In this document: piece by piece, positions 56,927 to 64,000 of the stretch | How positions within the stretch are numbered: the stretch's first letter is position 1 | How the letters are laid out: every line of letters begins with the position of its first letter | Assembly: GCF_006438785.1 (NCBI RefSeq) | Contig: NZ_RCZB01000002.1 | Location: 372,001 to 436,000 of the forward strand | Source of the DNA: Rhodanobacter glycinis | GTDB lineage: Bacteria; Pseudomonadota; Gammaproteobacteria; Xanthomonadales; Rhodanobacteraceae | Direction of reading: 5' to 3' | Length of the DNA stretch: 64,000 nucleotides | Notes under the pieces: generated by a model | What the model was told of the DNA's origin: nothing | The model's database searches: none | Seen by the model: the letters and a program-made list of their open reading frames with translations, nothing else | Translations under genes and position numbers: made by a program

Positions 56927-56971
56927 ACCGGTTTCCGCGTCCGCCTTCCTCATCAGCATGAGTTCCCAACC

Positions 56972-57064
56972 ATGAATGTTCTCTACGTCCTCGCCGCGCT
57001 CATCGCGGTGGCGCTGGCCGGCTACCTGTGCGTGGCCCTGCTCAAGCCGGAGTGGTTCGAATGA
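56972..57064 (+). CDS. kdpF: KdpF, small subunit of the K+ ATPase
   Basis: 30 residues ([19 protein letters not shown], then ALLKPEWFE). The single helix and C-terminal LLKPEWF are typical of KdpF, which stabilises the KdpFABC complex. Its stop overlaps the kdpA start (ATGA). Confidence 0.88.
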   Translation: MNVLYVLAALIAVALAGYLCVALLKPEWFE

Positions 57065-58845
57065 CCACCAATGATTTTCTCCAGATCGGCCTGTTCCTGG
57101 CGGTGTTGCTGCTGCTGGTGAAACCGGTCGGCAGCTATATGGCGCTGGTCTTCGCCGATGCACCCAACCGCATCACCCGCTTCGGCGGCCGCATGGAACG
57201 CGGCATCTATCGCCTGTGCGGAATCAGCAGCACCGAGGAGATGAGCTGGAAGCGCTACGCGCTGGCCATGCTGCTGTTCAACGTGCTGGGCGTGCTGGCA
57301 GTGTTCGTACTGCAGCGCGTGCAGCAGTGGCTGCCGCTGAATCCGCAGCACTTCGCCGCGGTGTCGTCCGACTCGGCAATGAATACCGCAATCAGCTTTG
57401 CCACCAACACCAACTGGCAGGGTTACGGCGGCGAGTCGACGATGAGCTACCTGACCCAGATGCTGGGGCTGGCAGTGCAGAACTTCCTCTCCGCGGCGAC
57501 CGGGATCGCGGTGCTGGTGGCGGTGGTGCGCGGCTTCAGCCGGCGCAGTTCGGCAAGCCTCGGCAACTTCTGGGTCGATCTCACGCGCAGCACGCTGTAT
57601 GTGTTGGTGCCGCTGTCGCTGCTGATGACTTTGTTGCTGGTGTCGCAGGGCGTGGTGCAGAACTTCAAGCCGTATGTCGACGTGCCGGTGCTGCAGACGA
57701 GCAGTTACGCGACGACCGCGAAGGACGCTGCCGGCCACGACGTGACCACGCAAACGGCGGTTACCACGCAGACCCTGCCGATGGGGCCGGCTGCCTCGCA
57801 GATCGCGATCAAGATGCTCGGCACCAACGGTGGCGGCTTCTTCAACGCGAACTCCGCGCATCCGTACGAGAACCCCACGCCGTTCTCCAACTTCATCGAG
57901 ATGCTGGCGATCTTCCTGATCCCCGGCGGGCTGTGCGTGATGTTCGGTCGCATGGTCGGCGATCGGCGGCAGGGCTGGGCCATCCTCGCCACGATGCTGC
58001 TGATTTTCATCCCGCTCGCGATAGGCCTGGTTGCGGCGGAGCAGGCCGGCAACCCGGCACTGCACGGGCTGGCGGTGGATGCGCATGCCTCGGCGCTGCA
58101 GGCGGGCGGCAACATGGAAGGCAAGGAGACGCGCTTCGGCATCGTCTCGTCCGGCCTGTTCGCGGCGATCACCACGGCCGCCTCGTGCGGCGCGGTGAAT
58201 GCGATGCACGATTCGCTGACCCCGCTCGGCGGCCTGGTGCCGATGTGGCTGATGCAGCTGGGCGAGGTGATCTTCGGCGGCGTCGGCTCGGGCCTGTACG
58301 GCATGCTCGCGTTCGCGGTGGTGGCGGTGTTCATCGCCGGTCTGATGGTGGGCCGCACGCCCGAATACCTCGGCAAGAAGATCGAGGCCTATGAAATGAA
58401 GATGGCCAGCCTCGCGGTGCTGCTGCCGTGCGCGCTGGTGGTGATCGGTACGGCCATCGCGGTGATGACGCCGGCCGGTGTGGCAGGCATGGCCAATCCC
58501 GGCGCGCATGGTTTCAGTGAGATCCTCTACGCGGTCAGCTCGGCGTCGAACAACAACGGCAGTGCGTTCGGCGGACTCTCGGCGAACACGCCGTTCTGGA
58601 ACGTGCTGCTCGGCATCTGCATGTTCCTTGCCCGTTTCCCGCTCGCCATCGCGATGCTGGCGATGGCCGGCTCGCTCGCCGCCAAGCGCCATGTGCCCGA
58701 ATCTGCTGGCACCTTGCCCACGCATACGCCGCTGTTCGTCACGCTGCTGGCCTGCGTGGTGATCGTGGTCGGCGCGCTGACCTTCCTTCCGGCGCTGGCC
58801 CTGGGGCCGATCGCCGAGCAACTCATGTCCGCCATGGGGCACTGA
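57061..58845 (+). CDS. kdpA: Potassium-transporting ATPase subunit A
   Basis: 594 residues, ten or more transmembrane helices. The K+ selectivity-filter repeats are visible: [50 protein letters not shown] and [12 protein letters not shown]. KdpA is the channel-like subunit that binds and admits K+ in the high-affinity KdpFABC pump. ATG 57061 overlaps the kdpF stop. Three bases separate it from kdpB. Confidence 0.97.
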   Translation: MTTNDFLQIGLFLAVLLLLVKPVGSYMALVFADAPNRITRFGGRMERGIYRLCGISSTEEMSWKRYALAMLLFNVLGVLAVFVLQRVQQWLPLNPQHFAAVSSDSAMNTAISFATNTNWQGYGGESTMSYLTQMLGLAVQNFLSAATGIAVLVAVVRGFSRRSSASLGNFWVDLTRSTLYVLVPLSLLMTLLLVSQGVVQNFKPYVDVPVLQTSSYATTAKDAAGHDVTTQTAVTTQTLPMGPAASQIAIKMLGTNGGGFFNANSAHPYENPTPFSNFIEMLAIFLIPGGLCVMFGRMVGDRRQGWAILATMLLIFIPLAIGLVAAEQAGNPALHGLAVDAHASALQAGGNMEGKETRFGIVSSGLFAAITTAASCGAVNAMHDSLTPLGGLVPMWLMQLGEVIFGGVGSGLYGMLAFAVVAVFIAGLMVGRTPEYLGKKIEAYEMKMASLAVLLPCALVVIGTAIAVMTPAGVAGMANPGAHGFSEILYAVSSASNNNGSAFGGLSANTPFWNVLLGICMFLARFPLAIAMLAMAGSLAAKRHVPESAGTLPTHTPLFVTLLACVVIVVGALTFLPALALGPIAEQLMSAMGH

Positions 58846-58848
58846 TCA

Positions 58849-60921
<2,073 letters not shown>

Positions 60922-60932
60922 CCACCTTCCCT

Positions 60933-60958
60933 GTCATGCCGGCCTTCGCCGGGATGAC
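60933..60958. repeat. Short REP-like inverted repeat after kdpB
   Basis: GTCATGCCGGC-CTTC-GCCGGGATGAC, 11-bp arms with one mismatch. The form resembles the common GTCATTCCGGC...GCCGGAATGAC intergenic repeats. It may stabilise the 3' end of kdpAB mRNA. Confidence 0.7.
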
Positions 60959-60982
60959 GAATCCCCTCCGTGGAGTTTTGCA

Positions 60983-61195
60983 ATGCAGACCCTGAAAGTA
61001 TCCGTATCCCTTCCCGACGAAACGCATCCGGACATCGAGCTGCACCTGTCCGCCAACGACTCGGACTGTGACGTGGTGATTGCGCTGCCGCGGCGCCCGC
61101 GCAGCGGGCCGGTGGCCGTCGCCGAAGCCGATTCCAGCGATGCGGCGAGCCGTGCCCATGACGATTACGTGCTCGGCGGTTACGCCGGCATCTGA
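60983..61195 (+). CDS. 70-residue unknown protein inside the kdp operon
   Basis: Starts MQTLKVSVSLPDETHPDIEL and ends DDYVLGGYAGI; acidic, no signal peptide or transmembrane helix, two beta-strand-like segments at the start. GGAG lies nine bases before the ATG. Host-like codon use and tight spacing to kdpB and the porin gene support a real gene. I do not recognise the family. Confidence 0.6.
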   Translation: MQTLKVSVSLPDETHPDIELHLSANDSDCDVVIALPRRPRSGPVAVAEADSSDAASRAHDDYVLGGYAGI

Positions 61196-61258
61196 AGCCG
61201 TTGTCCCGATCCATTCGATGCGCATCGCCCGCGACAGGCGCGATGGCGGAGTTCTCCC

Positions 61259-62071
61259 ATGAAATTGCGTTCCCTCGCTGCTGCGGCAGCTTTCCTCTCC
61301 ATCGGTTGCGTTGCCGTCGTTCATGCCGACGACGCACCGGCCAGCCCGGTCACCGGCAATGTCGCGGTGACCTCCGACTATATGTTCCGTGGCCTCACCC
61401 AGACCTGGGGTCGTCCGGCGATCCAGGGCGGCGCCGACTACGCCGATCCGAATGGCTTCGCGGCCGGCTTCTGGGGTTCGAGCATCAGCGAGCGCAGCTA
61501 TCCCGGCGGCGCGATGGAGCTGGATCTGTATGCCAGCTACGGTCAGGCGATCAGCAGCGACTGGTCGTGGCGCGCCGGCATCTATGGCTATGTCTATCCC
61601 GGCGCCAACCTCGACCAGGCCGGGCTGCCATCGCGCTCGCTCAACACCGTCGAGGCCAATGCCGCGTTGACCTGGAAGCAGTTCACGCTGAAGTACAACC
61701 ATTCGCTCACCGATTATTTCGGCGTGGATACCGAGCAAGGCTATCGCGGCGATTCGAAGGGCACGGGCTACCTGCAGCTGGACGCCATGTTCCCGTTAAG
61801 CGACGCATGGAGTCTGGCGCTGCACGCCGGCCACACCCACTACACCACCACGCTGGTCACGCCTCTGGCCAACGGCGCGCGCGACCCCGGCTACAGCGAT
61901 TTCGGCGCCACGCTGAAGTATCAGGTCGCCACGCACTGGTCGCTGAGTGCAGGCCTCACCTACGCCACCAACGCGGATTTCTACCGCCGCACTTCCAGCT
62001 TCCTCGATGCCAGTGACACGCGCAATGTCGGTGGTTCACGCGGTTTCGTGATGCTGCAAGGAACTTTCTAG
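61259..62071 (+). CDS. TorF-family (TIGR02001) outer-membrane porin
   Basis: 270 residues: signal peptide (LAAAAAFLSIGCVAVVHA), then TorF/TIGR02001 signatures: VTGNVAVTSDYMFRGLTQTW, ELDLYASYG, YNHSLTDYFGVD, GTGYLQLDA, and an aromatic C-terminus (GFVMLQGTF) for Bam-dependent insertion. It presumably forms an outer-membrane channel. Its place between kdpB and kdpC, on the same strand, suggests it is made under K+ limitation and may aid K+ entry into the periplasm. Confidence 0.9.
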   Translation: MKLRSLAAAAAFLSIGCVAVVHADDAPASPVTGNVAVTSDYMFRGLTQTWGRPAIQGGADYADPNGFAAGFWGSSISERSYPGGAMELDLYASYGQAISSDWSWRAGIYGYVYPGANLDQAGLPSRSLNTVEANAALTWKQFTLKYNHSLTDYFGVDTEQGYRGDSKGTGYLQLDAMFPLSDAWSLALHAGHTHYTTTLVTPLANGARDPGYSDFGATLKYQVATHWSLSAGLTYATNADFYRRTSSFLDASDTRNVGGSRGFVMLQGTF

Positions 62072-62123
62072 TGCGATCGATCCATGATCGCGAAATGCAA
62101 CAAGCGGCCATCCATGGCCGCAC
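62071..62123. repeat. Double hairpin between the porin gene and kdpC
   Basis: GCGATC-N7-GATCGC (62073-62091) and GCGGCCA-TCCA-TGGCCGC (62104-62121) lie in tandem. The outer GTGCG/CGCAC can also pair. Probably an mRNA-processing or stabilising element, or a REP-like repeat. Confidence 0.6.
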
Positions 62124-62147
62124 TTTCAAAAAGAACGGTGACTACCC

Positions 62148-62732
62148 ATGAGCAAACTATTGCGCCAATCCTTTGTCCTGCTGTTGCTGATGACCGTGAT
62201 CACCGGCGTGCTCTATCCACTGGCCGCTACCGGGCTGACCCAGCTGATCTTTCCGCGGCAAGCCAACGGCAGCCTGATCGTGAAGGACGGCAAGCCAGTC
62301 GGCTCGGCGCTGATCGGCCAGTCGTTCACCGATCCGAAGTACTTCTGGGGTCGTCCGTCGGCGACCTCGCCGAATGCGTACAACGCCAGCGCTTCGTCCG
62401 GTTCCAACCAGGGACCGACCAACCCGGCGCTGACCGACGCGGTGAAGCAGCGCATCGCTGCGCTGCGGGCGGCCGATCCGGGCAATACTGCGCCGGTGCC
62501 GGTGGATCTGGTCACCGCTTCGGGCAGCGGCCTCGACCCGGAGATCAGCCCGGCCGCGGCGCAGTACCAGGTGGCACGGGTGGCCAGGGCACGCGGGCTT
62601 AGTACGTCGCAGGTGCAGGCGCTGGTGAACGAATACACCAGCGGGCGCCAGCTCGGCATGCTGGGCGAACCGCGGGTCAACGTGCTTCAGCTCAATCTCG
62701 CGCTGGATACACCGCGGGCGCATGGCAGCTGA
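62148..62732 (+). CDS. kdpC: Potassium-transporting ATPase subunit C
   Basis: 194 residues with one N-terminal transmembrane helix ([17 protein letters not shown]) and a periplasmic domain with [37 protein letters not shown] and [16 protein letters not shown]. It completes the KdpFABC complex and raises its K+ affinity. It follows the porin gene by 76 bases that hold a double hairpin. kdpD follows after 39 bases. Confidence 0.96.
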   Translation: MSKLLRQSFVLLLLMTVITGVLYPLAATGLTQLIFPRQANGSLIVKDGKPVGSALIGQSFTDPKYFWGRPSATSPNAYNASASSGSNQGPTNPALTDAVKQRIAALRAADPGNTAPVPVDLVTASGSGLDPEISPAAAQYQVARVARARGLSTSQVQALVNEYTSGRQLGMLGEPRVNVLQLNLALDTPRAHGS

Positions 62733-62771
62733 TCGCGCTAACGTAGCGTCATTCACCGGACTGACCAGCGA

Positions 62772-64000
62772 ATGAGTGAGCCTTCCCGCGAAGCGCGTGC
62801 CGATGCGTTGCTCAACACCGGGCACGACGAGAGCACCCACCGACTGAAGATCTTTCTCGGCGCCGCTCCCGGCGTCGGCAAGACCTACGCGATGCTGTCG
62901 GCCGCGCGCGAGCTGAAGCGGCAGGGCATCGACGTGGTGGTCGGCCTGGTGGAGACGCACGGCCGCGCCGAAACCGCGGCCTTGCTGGAAGGCATGGAGG
63001 TGTTGCCGCGCCGCCAGGTGCGTTACAAGTCGTCCGACGGCAGCGAGCGCGACTTCACGGAGTTCGATCTGGATGCCGCGCTGGCGCGCAAGCCGGCGGT
63101 GCTGCTGGTCGACGAGCTGGCGCACCGCAATCTGCCGGGTGGCCGGCATGAGCGGCGCTGGCAGGACATCGCCGAGCTGCTCGACGCCGGCATCGAGGTC
63201 TACAGCGCGCTCAACGTGCAGCATCTGGAAAGCCTCAATGACCAGGTGCGCCGCATCACCGGCATCACCGTGCGCGAGACGGTGCCCGATGCGTTCCTCG
63301 ACCGTGCGCGCGACATCGTACTGGTCGACCTGCCGCCGCGCGAACTGATCGGCCGACTGAAGCAGGGCAAGGTCTACGTTCCGGAGACCGCGGCCGCCGC
63401 GCTGGACGCGTTCTTCTCGCCGACCAACCTGGCGGCGCTGCGCGAACTGGCGGTGGACACCATCGCCGGCCATGTGGACAGCGACCTGCGCGAACACATG
63501 CTGGCGCGCGGCGGCGCGATGCCCGTGCGCCGCCGCGTGATGGCGGCGATCGACGGGCATGCACAGAGCGAATACCTGGTGCGCGTGGCGCGGCGCATCG
63601 CCGAGCGTCGCGGTGCACCGTGGAGCGTGGCCTTTGTCGATACCGGCAGCCGGCTGGACCCGGCGCGACGCGAACAGCTGGATGCGGCGATGCGGCTGAC
63701 GCGCCGGCTCGGCGGCGAGGCGATCATCCTGCGCGGCCACGCGATTGCCGACGAACTGCTGGCGCATGCCGATCGCGAGGGCGTCGGCCAGATCATCCTC
63801 GGGCGTACGCGTGAACGGTTGGTGGCGCGCATGCTGGGCCGTTCGCTGACCCAGCTGCTGCTGCGCCGCGGTGCCCACATGGAGCTGACCATCATCGCCA
63901 CGCCGGTCGAGCGGGCGAAGGCGCGTCGGCGGTTGCGGCTGCCGCGCGAGCGCGGTTCGCGCGGTGAATACCTGTATGCCACGCTCGCCACGCTGGTCGC
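62772..64000 (+). CDS. kdpD: KdpD sensor histidine kinase, N-terminal part (cut by window end)
   Basis: About 409 residues are visible and the frame is still open. The KdpD signature domain is complete: Walker A FLGAAPGVGKTYAML, LVETHGRAETAALLEG, LVDELAHRNLPGGRHERRWQ and NVQHLESLNDQV. A UspA-like domain follows (~250-370). The transmembrane, GAF and kinase parts would lie beyond the window. KdpD senses K+ limitation and phosphorylates KdpE to activate kdp transcription. ATG 62772 gives the expected N-terminus. Confidence 0.95.
   Translation, partial: MSEPSREARADALLNTGHDESTHRLKIFLGAAPGVGKTYAMLSAARELKRQGIDVVVGLVETHGRAETAALLEGMEVLPRRQVRYKSSDGSERDFTEFDLDAALARKPAVLLVDELAHRNLPGGRHERRWQDIAELLDAGIEVYSALNVQHLESLNDQVRRITGITVRETVPDAFLDRARDIVLVDLPPRELIGRLKQGKVYVPETAAAALDAFFSPTNLAALRELAVDTIAGHVDSDLREHMLARGGAMPVRRRVMAAIDGHAQSEYLVRVARRIAERRGAPWSVAFVDTGSRLDPARREQLDAAMRLTRRLGGEAIILRGHAIADELLAHADREGVGQIILGRTRERLVARMLGRSLTQLLLRRGAHMELTIIATPVERAKARRRLRLPRERGSRGEYLYATLATLV

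Overview
The window is about 66% G+C, coding-dense, and reads as a chromosomal segment of a gammaproteobacterium of the Xanthomonadales, most likely Rhodanobacteraceae (Rhodanobacter/Dyella/Frateuria-like). The grounds are an S-box (SAM) riboswitch ahead of metX-metB-hom, GTP-dependent PEP carboxykinase, a FadE-type acyl-CoA dehydrogenase, a REP palindrome of the GGGAGCGACTTCAGTCGCGA kind, and a kdp operon with a TorF-type porin inserted. The genus is inferred from gene content, not from a search. I see no phage, insertion sequence, CRISPR array, rRNA or tRNA.

1-6.5 kb: a cut GAF-domain signalling protein, an outer-membrane barrel candidate, an ECF sigma / membrane regulator / DUF4097 operon, and pckG. 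6.5-11.2 kb: a lipid-catabolism locus with a TetR repressor, alpha/beta hydrolase, FadE and a DUF4442 hotdog protein; paired GTATGG/CCATAC half-sites lie in the divergent intergenic region. 11.2-16 kb: a three-receiver hybrid histidine kinase followed by a receiver-GGDEF diguanylate cyclase. 16-24 kb: a CPBP protease, prfC, a Mn2+ riboswitch with mntP, an M20 peptidase and a stand-alone EF-G gene. 24-28 kb: a CheB-CheR-PAS-HWE kinase fusion with a single-domain response regulator.

28-39 kb: M24 peptidase, DUF1304, an RcnB-like protein, a fatty-acid desaturase and a 2OG-Fe dioxygenase. Then come the methionine operon (met-box-like repeats, SAM riboswitch, metX-metB-hom with a REP inside the hom reading frame), a YceI protein, an NTF2-like protein and an APC permease.

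39-43.8 kb: a co-directional six-gene set that looks like a persulfide/sulfide and periplasmic-thiol module. It holds a BigR/SqrR-type ArsR regulator fused in frame to an exported DsrE protein, a truncated solute-binding protein, an Lgt-like/TlpA thioredoxin, DsbG, a DUF442 sulfurtransferase/phosphatase and a TSUP permease. A palindromic operator sits between the -35 and -10 of its promoter. 44-49.5 kb: oxidative/electrophile stress genes (Ohr, GST, NmrA-like SDR, LysR, AhpD-like, cupin) around an ECF41 sigma factor. Two exact or near-exact ECF41 promoters (TGTCAC[A/G]-N16-CGTC) are visible, one driving the sigma factor as a probable leaderless transcript and one driving the LysR gene.

49.5-56.7 kb: sdaA, a glutaredoxin-like protein, a DUF697 GTPase, a translationally coupled YceI / cytochrome b561 / YceI operon, ispB, and a DedA-rhodanese fusion. 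56.8-64 kb: the kdp potassium-uptake operon (tiny membrane ORF, kdpF, kdpA, kdpB, a 70-residue unknown, TorF porin, kdpC, kdpD cut by the window end). The best candidates for new biology are the ArsR-DsrE fusion/nested gene, the ECF41-LysR circuit, and the porin and small proteins embedded in kdp.
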